64,000 nucleotides of DNA from positions 140,180-204,179 of the forward strand of contig CAJJDN010000079.1 in assembly GCA_905182985.1 (NCBI GenBank), read 5' to 3'. The notes under the pieces are model-generated. The model had not been told where the DNA came from. It did not search any database and worked only from the letters and a program-made list of their open reading frames with translations. Below are positions 27,921-40,128 of this stretch, piece after piece. The translations under genes and the position numbers were made by a program. Position 1 is the stretch's first letter. The number at the start of each line of letters is the position of its first letter. Origin of the DNA: Paramecium sonneborni. Taxonomy: Eukaryota > Ciliophora > Oligohymenophorea > Peniculida > Parameciidae.

Positions 27921-28308
27921 TCAAATTATAAAGTTTCTTACTTTAAGTAATATCAAAACTCTACTTTTCTTCCCTTTCTAATTTTAAAACTTAACTTGAC
28001 TATTAAATAATTCGAATCCCAATATTTTTAACTCTTTACTCTCAATAAAAATTTTCATCAGTTCATAATTTATTTCTCCATACTTTTTGCCTTTCCTAAG
28101 TTATTTTTTTCTTTAATTGTTTCTAAAAATGTTAATCGTGTTCTATATCATCTATAGTAGCTAAATCTCTAACATTTTTCTTTTTTGAATACTTTTCATA
28201 ATACTCTAGAAATTCAAGGAAACTATTTAAGCATTAGACCACACATAAGGATGATGACTAAAATTAAATTATCCACAAATTAAGAGAAATAAACAATCAA
28301 AATATCAA
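27921..28308 (-). pseudogene. Uncertain coding remnant or short gene
   Basis: One minus-strand frame stays open for about 125 codons to TGA 27921-27923. A second frame over about 28080-28260 reads like charged helix (FLEYYEKYSKKKNVRDLATIDDIEHD). The two cannot be joined by an obvious small intron, and no good ATG start is evident. This is either a gene whose splicing I misread or a decayed copy. No family recognised. Confidence 0.3.
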
Positions 28309-28640
28309 TGCTAAGCTAGATTTACAACTATCCATCATCACAACCTTTTTTTCCAATTATTAATTTTCTTTGTAGTAAAGAATTTATTATAATTCTAAGC
28401 GCAAGGTTCAGTATTTAAAACAATCAAGTAATATATATACAGATTTAGAAATTAGATGAACTTTAGAAAAAAAAATAATCACTTTCGCCCTTCATAGATG
28501 TGTTTAATTGAAATTATTTATTAAATTTATAAACCTTCATTATTTTGAAAATAATAATAGAGAAATAAATATTTTTCACTTTCAGAAGCTCATTTTATTA
28601 AGAATTCGAATAGCTAAATTTAAATACCATTATTTAAGAT

Positions 28641-29041
28641 TCAAAAATGTTCAGTGATAAATAAAGAATACTTTTCAACGATAACTTCTTGTTCTAACCA
28701 TATCATTTTTTTATTGATCTAATCATAATCAAATATTTTATAATAACCACCAGAGTTTACTATAATTCTATCACAAAAAATTTTATTAAAACTCATTTCT
28801 TAATCTTTCCAAATAATTATGAAAATTCGAAAATCATATTATCAATAAATATAGAGATAACATTTATTTATTAAGATTATTTTTAGAGATTATTCTTGAA
28901 ACACTCATCAATAGAATCTACATCCTTGAATATATTTTGATGTCCATTTAATGCTAATAATTCAGTTACTCAATCTCTGATACTTAATCCAATATATCTT
29001 CTCTAAATAGAACATTCAAATTGATCAAAAAATCCTTTCAT
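28641..29041 (-). CDS. Short hypothetical ORFs
   Basis: From ATG 29041 a frame reads MKGFFDQFECSIQRRYIGL, and a possible 30-nt intron (GTATCAGAG...TTATTAG) removes an in-frame TGA and continues with NGHQNIFKDVDSIDECF, ending at TGA 28793-28795. A second small frame, overlapping that stop, runs from ATG 28796 to TGA 28641 (51 residues, IIVNSGGYYKIFDYDQINKK). They may be two exons of one gene with an unresolved splice or two gene remnants. No family recognised. Confidence 0.35.
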
Positions 29042-30102
29042 AATTGTTATTTTCTCAATAAATTATAAACTTGGGTTTTTGCTTTTGTTTTCAAAAAAAA
29101 TTACTTTTTATTTTTAATATTTATATTATTATATATTTAATCGGATTAATATTTGCATTAAATTTTCAGCCTTCACAAATTAAATAAAATTTTTAAATTA
29201 TCTATAAAAACATGTAAAATCTAATTTACTTTTAAAGGATATAGGTATATAGCATTCGAATAAGTCTAAAATATCAAATTAATATATTCATTATTTCTTG
29301 AGATTCTACTTTGTGATTATATTTACTTAGCAGTTTATTTCCATTTAAGTTCATTGATATTAACATGCTACTCCATAGTGTACAATTTTTAAAATACATT
29401 TGAAAAGTTATTATAAAAAAAAGAATAAGTTACTTTTTGTATTAAAGTTATCAAAAATTTTTATTTAGTTTAAATATTTATTTTTAGAACGAAATCAAGG
29501 TAATTTTTAGATTGCTATCCTTCACTTTGCAATAAAATATTATTTCTATGATCAAAATATGAAAATCTATAACAAAGTCAAGGTTTTACAAAAGAATGCC
29601 GATCTAGAAATGACATCAAAATTTACAATTTCATATCGCAATTATATATTTCCAACACAATCTATTCTATCCTAATTTAGTAAATTATTCTACTGTATTT
29701 GTGTATAAACAATTCTTATTTGCAACTATTATTGAGACATGACTAATACATTATGATGCAATTTAGAAGACCAATTATTATTGATATTTATCTAAAATTC
29801 TCTTAAACATATCTATTAAATAATAAAAACATGTAAAGATAGGTCTTAATTAAGTGATAAAGGATTGATTGATTAATTAAAACAAATTTTCGTTATAAAT
29901 GAACTGACAAATGCCTAACTAAAAATCATAAGGTATCAGAAAGAAATTAATATTTATGAATTTAATTTTTTTAGAGAATTATAAATAAGATCTAGTTTTT
30001 GATTTGTCTCAAAAATTTAGCTTAATTGACTTTTTAAGAAAAAAAAAATAAAATAAATACAATGATTAATATATGATTTAAAATATTATAATTTTTGAAC
30101 AC
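29042..30102. other. Gene-free A+T-rich region
   Basis: About 1.06 kb with no persuasive coding frame, RNA gene or repeat. It lies downstream of SF3B1 and upstream of the short ORFs at 28641-29041. Confidence 0.45.
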
Positions 30103-33100
30103 TCATAATGTTAAATTTAATTCGTATTTTTCATAAGAATTATACTGGTCATTAGGAAAAGTTGGATAGAATGCAACACAAGCATCAGAACTGCCAACAT
30201 AAATCATATTGTAAATTCTCCAATATATCAATCTCACCTAATAATATAAAAAAATAAATTATACTCTTCTTGCAGGATGATAAAGTCCTTATAAAGCATA
30301 AAGTAAAATATTTCCAGGTCCAAGACTAACTCTCATACCTTCAATAGCTTCCATTACAGCATTAATAACATGTGGTGAAGTTTCAAAAATATTTGGCCAA
30401 ACATGGTTAAGTAAATGCATAAGTTATTCTTCGCATCCTAAACATTAAACACCAAGAGCTAAATGTTTGACAGCAGAAGAAGCAGTTTATCTATGAACAA
30501 GATCTCTATCAGTCAAAGCATCAATTAATAATGGTATAACTGAATTAATATAAGAATATGCTGTTGGACCTATGTATTCGAACATAAAAGATAATGATTT
30601 TAAAACACCATTTTAAACATTGAGTTCTCTAACTCTATATTCATTCATTAAAGCAGGTAATACAGTAAATGGACCACATGTTTCTGCTACTATTGCAATT
30701 GCTACTGTTGTACAAACACGAAGTTATCTTTCTTATACTTTTAGATTATTTAAAAGAGTAGATAAAACATCTTAAGGTCCAATAGCCTTTGCTATATAAC
30801 CAAATGTATTAATAGTAGCTCTTCTTATACCTTTTTTATGTGCTTTTAATAAATCTAATAAATCAAAACATATTCTAATCCATTCTTTTGGAGAAACATG
30901 TTCTGGTCCTCTATCTGCTATTCTACCAACTAAATCAATACAATTTTCTTAAACTTTTTCATGTCTATTTTTTAAAATTGGTGTTAATCTTGGTAATAAA
31001 TCTTTAATAGGAGGGGACATTTTATTCATTCCTATTACATTTACTATTGCCTTTAATCCTCCTAATATAGATCCTAAAACTTCTGGATATTCTTCACCTA
31101 AACATTCAAATAATAATTAGCCTAATCTTCCTAATCTAGCTTCTTCTTAACAATTTTTCATACAAACTGCTATTTTACCAATTAAATCAGCTGCTTATTA
31201 TCTAACTCTTGGAGATTTATTTGATAATCTCCATTATAAAACACCTCCTAATTAACTGAAATATGGTTTTGATCTACTACCGAATGCATTAATAATAGAT
31301 CCAAATCCACTAAGCATTGTTTATGTATCTTCACTCTATTATTCATTGAATGCCCATAATACACCATCCATTAATCTATTTTCTAATTTTTAATCTATAT
31401 CTGAAACTCCAAGTTAATTTATAAATTTTTCTATTGTTTCAACTACCATTTTTCTGAATGATTCATTTTCATCTTTTAAATCTCCTACTATTCTTTCTAA
31501 AATTTCTGCTGCTCCTACTTTAGCAGCTATTTCACATGTAGTTTCGACCATCTATCTATAATTTCTTCTATCTGTTGCTGTTCTTTTACTCCAATAATAT
31601 TTGAAAAATTCAGGCATTATTTGATCTCTTACATAAACAGCCTCTATACCTGCACATTATATGCATTATTTTATTACCATTAATACAATTTTCTTCATTT
31701 CTTCTTCCTATATTTCAAATTAATTTTTCAATATAGGAACTATTGCTTTAACATACTCTGTTGCATGTTCTACATCCATTAATGGAATGATGAATCCTAT
31801 CGCTTTTAGAAATGCTGCTAATCCTTTACCCTTATGTGTTTTTATGCCTTCCCACAAAGGAATAAGCACATTATCAAATGCTTCAATACCATATGGAAAA
31901 GAGGCTTCCGCCAAAGCAGCTAATGCTAAAGCTGTAATTGTTTTTACTTTTTATTATTCGTCTTTTAATCCATGTTATATAATTTCGACAAGCGATTTGA
32001 GATGAGGTAAAATAGCACAACCCATAAAAATACTGATTTATTGTACTATTTTAATACCAGTATGTCTAGCCTACCAGCTTTTTCTACTTTAACAAACAGC
32101 TTTTAAGAATGGCAATAATGCTGGTATACCTAAGGCTGAAGCTACGATAGCAAATGCTCTGGCAGTAGTATTTCTTACATAATCATCATTATGATCAATA
32201 TCAGGTCTCATGGTAGTTATCATAGTAGCTAAACCAGCTGCTTTAGCTAAATTAGATATTATTTCTCTTGCTTCAACTCTTGCATAGTAATCTTCATGAA
32301 TTAACAATGGTTAGATTACAACTAATATTTTATGTACATATGGTCTAACCAAATCATCTAATTTAAATAACACTCTATCAATAACTTTAACCAATAAATG
32401 TCTCTCTTGATCTTCTAAAGTTGGAGACATTAATAATGGTAAAATCTAATTGAATAATGGAGCAGGTCCAAATTCTCGAGCACTTTAAGTTATTTATCTT
32501 AATGCAGATTTTCTCATTTAAGGAGTTCCATTCTTAATTTTTAATAACAAAGCCATGATTTTTCTTTCTTTTGCTTATTCAGGTGTTAATTCATCTTCAT
32601 TTATTGGTTAAAGTAAAGCAGAGAATAAATTATATTCTTCTGGTTTAATTGCTGGTAATTAACCTATTGTAGGATGTGATGGTGTAGCTGAAACTTCAAT
32701 ACGAATAGATTCTGGAATTTAATATTGAACTGGGGATTCAATACTATTTTTAGCATTAAGTAATTTCTTTAATGATGATTTTAATGGTTTATAATTTTCA
32801 GGTGCTTTTAATATCTATTTTATAAAAGTATGATTACTTCATAACCATCTTTAGGACCTGGTAATATACTATTCAATTCTTCATCTGTCATATATTTATT
32901 TCTTTCTTCCATTTCTTTTTCTAATCTAAATTAGTATACTCTATCAGGTGTCATATTTCCTAATTATCCTGGTGTCATAGGTGTTCTCGTAACAGTTCCT
33001 GGTGTATGTGGTGTCATTCCTCCTCCAAATCCAGATTATCCGCCTAATGGTGTTCTCTCTCCCCATCTAGCTTTTATGTAAGAACGGTTAGGAGTTGGAG

Positions 33101-33524
33101 TTTCTCCATATTTATATGGTGTATCTCCAATTTCCATATGTCCTGGAGTTGGTGTTTCACCAAATACTGTTCCTGTTCTACCTGGAGTTGCTTATAATTT
33201 ATTAGTATTATCCCATCTCGATGCTCTTGCTGATGATTATGGACCATCTAAATATTTATGAACTATTTAAAAATACCTCTTGATGGGGTTTCCCATTTTT
33301 AAGGCTTTTTAGTAACATCTTTGCTTTCTTATTCCCATTCTGATCTTTCCTATTTTATTTATTAAGCAACATTTTATTCCACCTTCACTTATTATTTTAC
33401 TAATTTTTTTTCCTCCTTATTTAATGTCTCGGTCTTTTTTATTTTATTTTCAATTTCAGATCTCGAATTCTCTAGGTCTTATTAGATCATGATTTCTGCA
33501 TATGTTCTCCCATTCTCACCTCCT
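30103..33524 (-). CDS. SF3B1: Splicing factor 3B subunit 1 (SF3B1), C-terminal part as assembled
   Basis: SF3B1 is the HEAT-repeat scaffold of U2 snRNP that clamps the branch site during spliceosome assembly. This contig holds the TP-repeat linker ([13 protein letters not shown]) and the whole HEAT superhelix, ending YELNLTL before TGA 30103-30105. Segments are near-identical to the family: [52 protein letters not shown]. The lysine corresponding to human K700 is kept (DEQQKVKT, codon at 31948-31950). Introns of 27-29 nt occur near 30240, 32065 and 33265. The reading is cut at 33524 by a faulty contig join; the true N-terminus lies in the next contig copy (to 35075). The gene is intact biologically; the break is an assembly fault. 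Confidence 0.96.
32163..33524. repeat. Contig-overlap duplicate 1, left copy
   Basis: 1362 bp matching 33526-34887 at an offset of 1363. Seven single-base differences are visible, all within the first ~560 bp; the rest looks identical. The copies meet at a single N (33525), which marks a forced scaffold join. Confidence 0.93.
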
Positions 33525-33525
33525 N

Positions 33526-34887
33526 CAGTAGTATTTCTTACGTAATCATCATTATGATCAATATCAGGTCTCATGGTAGTTATCATAGTAGCTAAACCAG
33601 CTGCTTTAGCTAAATTAGATATAATTTCTCTTGCTTCAACTCTTGCATAGTAATCTTCATGAATTAACAATGGTTAGATTACAACTAATATTTTATGTAC
33701 ATATGGTCTAACCAAATCATCTAATTTAAATAACACTCTATCAATAACTTTAACCAATAAATGTCTCTCTTGATCTTCTAAAGTTGGAGACATTAATAAT
33801 GGTAAAATCTAATTGAATAATGGAGCAGGTCCAAATTCTCGAGCACTTTAAGTTATTTATCTTAATGCAGATTTTCTCATTTAAGGAGTTCCATTCTTAA
33901 TTTTTAATAACAAAGCCATGATTTTTCTTTCTTTTGCTTATTCGGGTGTTAATTCATCTTCATTTATTGGTTAAAGTAAAGCAGAGAATAAATTATATTC
34001 TTCTGGTTTAATTGCTGGTAATTATCCAATAGTAGGATGTGATGGTGTAGCTGAAACTTCAATACGAATTGATTCTGGAATTTAATATTGAACTGGGGAT
34101 TCAATACTATTTTTAGCATTAAGTAATTTCTTTAATGATGATTTTAATGGTTTATAATTTTCAGGTGCTTTTAATATCTATTTTATAAAAGTATGATTAC
34201 TTCATAACCATCTTTAGGACCTGGTAATATACTATTCAATTCTTCATCTGTCATATATTTATTTCTTTCTTCCATTTCTTTTTCTAATCTAAATTAGTAT
34301 ACTCTATCAGGTGTCATATTTCCTAATTATCCTGGTGTCATAGGTGTTCTCGTAACAGTTCCTGGTGTATGTGGTGTCATTCCTCCTCCAAATCCAGATT
34401 ATCCGCCTAATGGTGTTCTCTCTCCCCATCTAGCTTTTATGTAAGAACGGTTAGGAGTTGGAGTTTCTCCATATTTATATGGTGTATCTCCAATTTCCAT
34501 ATGTCCTGGAGTTGGTGTTTCACCAAATACTGTTCCTGTTCTACCTGGAGTTGCTTATAATTTATTAGTATTATCCCATCTCGATGCTCTTGCTGATGAT
34601 TATGGACCATCTAAATATTTATGAACTATTTAAAAATACCTCTTGATGGGGTTTCCCATTTTTAAGGCTTTTTAGTAACATCTTTGCTTTCTTATTCCCA
34701 TTCTGATCTTTCCTATTTTATTTATTAAGCAACATTTTATTCCACCTTCACTTATTATTTTACTAATTTTTTTTCCTCCTTATTTAATGTCTCGGTCTTT
34801 TTTATTTTATTTTCAATTTCAGATCTCGAATTCTCTAGGTCTTATTAGATCATGATTTCTGCATATGTTCTCCCATTCTCACCTCCT
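33526..34887. repeat. Contig-overlap duplicate 1, right copy
   Basis: Partner of 32163-33524. It begins directly after the N at 33525, in the middle of an SF3B1 codon run, as expected of a contig end rather than of a biological tandem duplication. Confidence 0.93.
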
Positions 34888-35075
34888 TAATCATTGAACA
34901 CATCTTTTCTTTCTGGACTCAACTAGCGGTTCTTTTGCTTATACTTGAACTTTTCTTCAACTTTGTCTAAATTTTACTTTCTTGTTTAATTGTCTTCACC
35001 AATTTATGCAGCTTCTTCCAAAATTTATTTTGGTGCCGTATATGCAAATCGTTATTTGCCTTGCTCTTCAGTCAT
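33526..35075 (-). CDS. SF3B1: SF3B1 N-terminal part, second contig copy
   Basis: Contains the true start, [19 protein letters not shown] at 35075, a charged N-terminal region (QQIKQERSEWEQESKDV), one 29-nt intron near 34640, and the TP-repeat linker ([18 protein letters not shown]) that binds U2AF-like and p14 partners in other eukaryotes. The lower part (33526-34887) repeats 32163-33524 with seven base changes, all synonymous in SF3B1. Joining this segment with 30103-32162 gives one complete SF3B1 gene of about 1.25-1.3 thousand residues. The downstream end at 33526 is artificial. Confidence 0.92.
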
Positions 35076-35217
35076 TTAATTTAAATAATTAATAAAGATT
35101 TTATAACAATGTTTATATATATTAATATTGAATTCTTATAATTATCTTCCTTATCTCTAAGGATTACATTACAAGTAATTTTTCATTTTAATATATAAAT
35201 AATAAAATTTAATAGAT
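35076..35217. promoter_or_regulatory. Divergent intergenic region, SF3B1 / WD40-like gene
   Basis: 142 A+T-rich bases between the two start codons, repeated at 36430-36571 in the duplicate contig. Both promoters must lie here. No specific element recognised. Confidence 0.4.
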
Positions 35218-35919
35218 ATGTAAAATACTAATAAAATTAATTTGTTAACATCATAATGATCATTTGAAAGTTAGACATAGGAAAATCCACCTAAATTTTA
35301 CTTAAAGAACTTTGTTAAATGTGTTTTGAATAAGCAAGCTCAAAATATAATGTTATTTTTTAAATAACATTTTTATGAAAAGTTAAATTAACAAAGAGAT
35401 AAATAATATAAATAAATTGAGATCTAATTTTTAGAATATCTTATAAAATTATCATATTTATTCAAGAATATAGAAGAAGCTCAAAATCAATGCATTAAAA
35501 TTTTAACATTTGTCAAAAAAGAATTTTCTTAATTTTAGTATATTTTAGACTAAACTTTGAATAAAACAATAAATATTGGGGAAAATCCTACTATATCATA
35601 ATTGTAGCAATTAGCTTAGAAAATTGATCATAGATAATAAAATACTTATAAAGATTTTATTAATAAACTCTAAGATCTATTCAAAGAAATTAGAAATGTT
35701 TTTAATTAATTAGATAATAAATAAAAAAGTAATAAGTGAGTATCTTTAAAAATAAAGAGATTACCATTAATGAAGAATTTTGTTCTATAAGTTTTGTTTT
35801 GATAGTTTTTTAGCTACTTCAGAAGATAAAAATATTTTTATTTGGAAGCTTGATAATTATAAATTTGAAAAAAATAAAATTATTGAATAGTCATTAAGAA
35901 AAAATCACTTTTATTTAAT
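35218..35919 (+). pseudogene. WD40-like gene, 5' part only (assembly duplicate)
   Basis: Same sequence as 36572-37273, cut off at the contig edge. It is not a biological pseudogene; the complete copy is at 36572-37649. Confidence 0.85.
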
Positions 35920-35920
35920 N

Positions 35921-36429
35921 AGTATTATCCCATCTCGATGCTCTTGCTGATGATTATGGACCATCTAAATATTTATGAACTATTTAAAAATACCTCTTGA
36001 TGGGGTTTCCCATTTTTAAGGCTTTTTAGTAACATCTTTGCTTTCTTATTCCCATTCTGATCTTTCCTATTTTATTTATTAAGCAACATTTTATTCCACC
36101 TTCACTTATTATTTTACTAATTTTTTTTCCTCCTTATTTAATGTCTCGGTCTTTTTTATTTTATTTTCAATTTCAGATCTCGAATTCTCTAGGTCTTATT
36201 AGATCATGATTTCTGCATATGTTCTCCCATTCTCACCTCCTTAATCATTGAACACATCTTTTCTTTCTGGACTCAACTAGCGGTTCTTTTGCTTATACTT
36301 GAACTTTTCTTCAACTTTGTCTAAATTTTACTTTCTTGTTTAATTGTCTTCACCAATTTATGCAGCTTCTTCCAAAATTTATTTTGGTGCCGTATATGCA
36401 AATCGTTATTTGCCTTGCTCTTCAGTCAT
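35921..36429 (-). CDS. SF3B1: SF3B1 N-terminus, redundant third copy (assembly duplicate)
   Basis: Repeats 34567-35075 without visible difference, from the start codon at 36429 to the truncated contig edge at 35921. It is not a separate gene: the N at 35920 joins two overlapping contigs that were never merged. Confidence 0.9.
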
Positions 36430-37273
36430 TTAATTTAAATAATTAATAAAGATTTTATAACAATGTTTATATATATTAATATTGAATTCTTATAATTATC
36501 TTCCTTATCTCTAAGGATTACATTACAAGTAATTTTTCATTTTAATATATAAATAATAAAATTTAATAGATATGTAAAATACTAATAAAATTAATTTGTT
36601 AACATCATAATGATCATTTGAAAGTTAGACATAGGAAAATCCACCTAAATTTTACTTAAAGAACTTTGTTAAATGTGTTTTGAATAAGCAAGCTCAAAAT
36701 ATAATGTTATTTTTTAAATAACATTTTTATGAAAAGTTAAATTAACAAAGAGATAAATAATATAAATAAATTGAGATCTAATTTTTAGAATATCTTATAA
36801 AATTATCATATTTATTCAAGAATATAGAAGAAGCTCAAAATCAATGCATTAAAATTTTAACATTTGTCAAAAAAGAATTTTCTTAATTTTAGTATATTTT
36901 AGACTAAACTTTGAATAAAACAATAAATATTGGGGAAAATCCTACTATATCATAATTGTAGCAATTAGCTTAGAAAATTGATCATAGATAATAAAATACT
37001 TATAAAGATTTTATTAATAAACTCTAAGATCTATTCAAAGAAATTAGAAATGTTTTTAATTAATTAGATAATAAATAAAAAAGTAATAAGTGAGTATCTT
37101 TAAAAATAAAGAGATTACCATTAATGAAGAATTTTGTTCTATAAGTTTTGTTTTGATAGTTTTTTAGCTACTTCAGAAGATAAAAATATTTTTATTTGGA
37201 AGCTTGATAATTATAAATTTGAAAAAAATAAAATTATTGAATAGTCATTAAGAAAAAATCACTTTTATTTAAT
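35921..37273. repeat. Contig-overlap duplicate 2, right copy
   Basis: Partner of 34567-35919, beginning right after the N at 35920. After 37273 the sequence continues uniquely and completes the WD40-like gene. Confidence 0.93.
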
Positions 37274-37649
37274 TTGGTAGATAATTAAATGGTTTTTATC
37301 TGGTTCTGATGATAAAACTCTAAAGATTTCGAAGATTAATTAAGACTATTGGTGTTGTATTAAAACTTTAGAAGGACATCAAATTTACATTAGTGATATA
37401 AAAATAAGTTAGGGTGAAAATACAATTCTATCATTAAGTTTTGATTTTAAGATTAAAATTTGTTTACAGAAAGATCAAAAAGGTTAGATTTGTTCTTAAA
37501 CTATTGATAACCATAAAAATTAAGTTTATCATATATCAATAAACAGATATTATATATATTTTGTATCAAGTTCAGCTAATTTAACATCAATATTTTGGTT
37601 AATAAAAAATGGGAAAATTTTTATACAATAGAAAAAAGAAATAAAATGA
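36572..37649 (+). CDS. Coiled-coil and WD40-like repeat protein
   Basis: Starts MQNTNKINF and, after a 27-nt intron, continues QTQENPPKFYLKNF. About 150 residues of Gln/Lys-rich helix follow (EEAQNQCIKILTFVKKEF, QLQQLAQKIDHRQQNTYKDF). From about 37150 there are WD40-like blades: FLATSEDKNIFIWKLD, FLSGSDDKTLKIS, LEGHQIYISDIKISQGENTILSLSFDFKIKI, NHKNQVYHISINRYYIYFVSSSAN. The layout of an N-terminal coiled region plus WD40 repeats resembles large Paramecium-specific WD40 families, though I cannot assign a function. The splice between the two parts (37080-37150) is unclear. The frame ends at TGA 37647-37649, but too few blades for a full propeller are present, so the 3' end may run further via introns, to about 37890. 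Confidence 0.65.
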
Positions 37650-38063
37650 ATAAATTAAAAGAAAATGTTTTTTAAATGATAATAAATAGTATGTTAAGTT
37701 TTAGGATTTCCAAAAATATTTACAATATAGATAATAAAAATAATGAAATAAATGAAAAGTAAGAGATCCCTTTGACAGAGCAGGATAATGAATTTTCAAA
37801 TAATCATATATATGGATTTCTTATTATAAAAAGAAACTTCTAATATTTAAAAACAAAAATTTTAAGAAGAAATAACAATTGATTATTTTAATAGTTTAAA
37901 TAAATAGATGGTAATTATTAAAGTGAATATTTAAGAACAAGTGGTTAGAATAAGAAGGAGAGAAAAAAATTAGAATTATTTAAGGCTTATGGATTAAGAT
38001 ATAAGTATACAATTTTAGGATATATAATTTTTTTATATTGAATTATTATATTGTTGATCATAA
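37650..38063. other. Region between WD40-like gene and convergent membrane-protein gene
   Basis: One plus-strand frame (about 37738-37880, NNEINEKQEIPLTEQDNEF) reads like protein and may be a last exon of the WD40-like gene. The remainder is A+T-rich without a recognisable feature. Confidence 0.35.
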
Positions 38064-38935
38064 TCAATTAAGCAATTCATGCTCTAAGGCTTATCTATCC
38101 CACCATCCTTCACTATCAAAAGTGAGAAATTCTCCAGTGGATTTGTCCTTGAAAATAAGATTTCTATCTAATTTATGATAATTTAGATTCCAAAAGTAAT
38201 TTTCTAGATTGATTATATATGTAATTACCTTTTGTCTCTTATTCTGAAAAATTAACATGCTCTAAATCTGATATTTGATGCAATTTAGTGATCACTTATC
38301 CAAAAGCACCAATTTTTTAAACAGCAATTTAATGAGTATGAGGCAACAAATCCATTCTAATAACTGTTCTTCTTGTAAGTTCATAAAAGTAGGCCTATGA
38401 TTTATGATTAGTTAATACATTAAATCCAGCTGTGTAACCAAATAAGGCAACCAAAGCATAATACAATGGATATTTAGTAGTCAAGAAGAAGATTCCTCCT
38501 ACAATTTCTAAAGATCTGCCATATCTAAAAGTTTTTCCAAATCTATATGATGTATAAATGTTGATGCCATTCTCATGAAGCTAAATTGATTCTAATAGTT
38601 TAATACCTTTGGTGGGAAATACACATCAGAAACAGCTTCAGCTTAAACACTTGAAAATGATGTTGCAATGTATTTGGAAATTGTTGAATTGTATAATCTA
38701 GTAAAGTAATATAATTATTAAAATACGGTGTAATCTTTGGTAACCAAGTGTATGTAGCAAAAAATCTCTCTCTTACTTCTGGATGCTTGTTAATAAAAAC
38801 TCTATATTTATCTATATCAACACTAGTCATTAAATCAGGTCTGTTTGGTTAGTGATGACTAGCTTTTATATGATGATCACTTGCTCTGAATTTACTCAAA
38901 TTCACCAATGATCGAATTCCATTAAACTTTTACAT
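38064..38935 (-). CDS. Probable mitochondrial membrane protein, unknown family
   Basis: About 280 residues after removal of small introns near 38610 and 38225. The N-terminus (MQKFNGIRSLVNLSKFRAS) is basic, hydroxylated and free of acids, as in mitochondrial presequences. The middle carries KHPEVRERFFATYTWLPKITPYFNNY and one or two hydrophobic stretches (GGIFFLTTKYPLYYALVALFG). Next comes RTVIRMDLLPHTHQIAVQKIG, and the end has TGEFLTFDSEGWWDRQALE before TGA 38064-38066. The layout, two adjacent hydrophobic segments followed by a soluble tail, recalls TMEM70/TMEM186/TMEM223-type assembly factors, but I cannot confirm membership. Its start is 79 bp from that of the divergent coiled-coil gene at 39015. 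Confidence 0.65.
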
Positions 38936-39014
38936 TATTAATATTATTTGATTTAAATATATAAATTTTCATTATTTTAATCAAAATATTAAATAAAATT
39001 TTTATTGTTCCAAA

Positions 39015-40004
39015 ATGCATAATTATCGTGGAGTTCGACCATCTACTGCTAAAATGAATACACTTCCTCCAGAAACTGAAAATCTTGAAGAATATATGTA
39101 CAATTATATAAATTATTGATAGGAAAATCCTCTATGATCACTAAAAAGCTTGTGAGAAATCAGGAAAATATTTGGAAGCTGATTGTGCAAAATAAAGATT
39201 AAAAGATCTCAAAATTAAATACGAATCCAAAACTAAATTAGACATTAGAGATAGACATGAATAAGAAGTTAATTTATATTATTTATTATAGAAATATGAA
39301 CTTACCAAATAACATTAAGCTGAGATGTAAAATTTTAATGCTTTTTGGGAAGAAAAAATATAAGAATTTGAATAGGATGCTTAGAAACTTAAAAATGAAT
39401 TACAATAAAAATAAGAAGATGAAATGCAATAATTTCTATAAGATTTAGAAGGATCTATACCATAAACTCCAAAAGATTCTGCAGAATTATTAAGTCTTAA
39501 AAAGACAGAAGAATAATTAGCAAGATAAGAAGAGTATTATTATTATATTCAATTTTTATTTAGATATTTGGAAGCACATAAAATATAATCAAGAATAGCA
39601 TAACTTTAAAAAGAGGAACAAGAAAAATGGACATTATTGAGAAATAATAAAATCAAGAATCTTCTCACTTAATAAAAGATTAAATAAGCTAATGAAACTA
39701 ATGTTTTAAATTAAAGAATTGAAAATGCTGCAGATGAATAAAGAAAAAATAAAAAAGCAGAAGAAGATACGTAATTATTTTGTTAATGATAGTTTAACTT
39801 AAAAATATATGAATGTTAAAAAGGAGTTAGAAGGAAAACAACTCTAAGAATTATAAAGAATAGACAAAGATTTTAAGAATACAACCTCTATTTTTATTAC
39901 ATCTAGAATGTCCAAAATGGCTTCTCAAACAGGTTCCTAAATGCAAAGTGAAGATTGTAAACAAAAAATTATATATTCTAGAATAATTCAAAGGAAAAAA
40001 TTGA
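39015..40004 (+). CDS. Coiled-coil protein of about 300 residues
   Basis: Begins MHNYRGVRPSTAKMNTLPP, then a 25-nt intron near 39094-39118 leads to KILYDHQKACEKSGKYLEADCAKQRLKDLK. The remainder is a long charged helix with repeated aromatic-Glu patterns (FNAFWEEKIQEFEQDAQKLKNEL). Further introns occur near 39540 and 39770. A 25-nt intron near 39957-39981 brings the final exon to TGA 40002-40004. The pattern C-x-x-x-G-K-Y-x-E-A-x-x-A-K-x-R is shared by conserved coiled-coil proteins of flagellated eukaryotes, so a ciliary role is plausible but unproven. No membrane segment. Confidence 0.65.
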
Positions 40005-40128
40005 ATATCAATTATAAAATTATTTATCATATCTTTACTATTTTCATCTTAATTGAATTAAATATATGATATCCATGTTTTTTATTTGAATTTATATTTT
40101 TGTAAAATAAAAATAAATATTTATTATA

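Larger units (their letters stand above)
34567..35919. repeat. Contig-overlap duplicate 2, left copy
   Basis: 1353 bp matching 35921-37273 at an offset of 1354, with no difference noticed. It covers the SF3B1 N-terminus, the divergent promoter region and the 5' half of the WD40-like gene. It ends at the N at 35920. Confidence 0.93.

Noticed and set aside
32163..37273. A biological tandem duplication of SF3B1.
   Set aside because: Both duplications meet at single Ns, begin and end mid-gene and have matching overlap structure, as unmerged contigs do.
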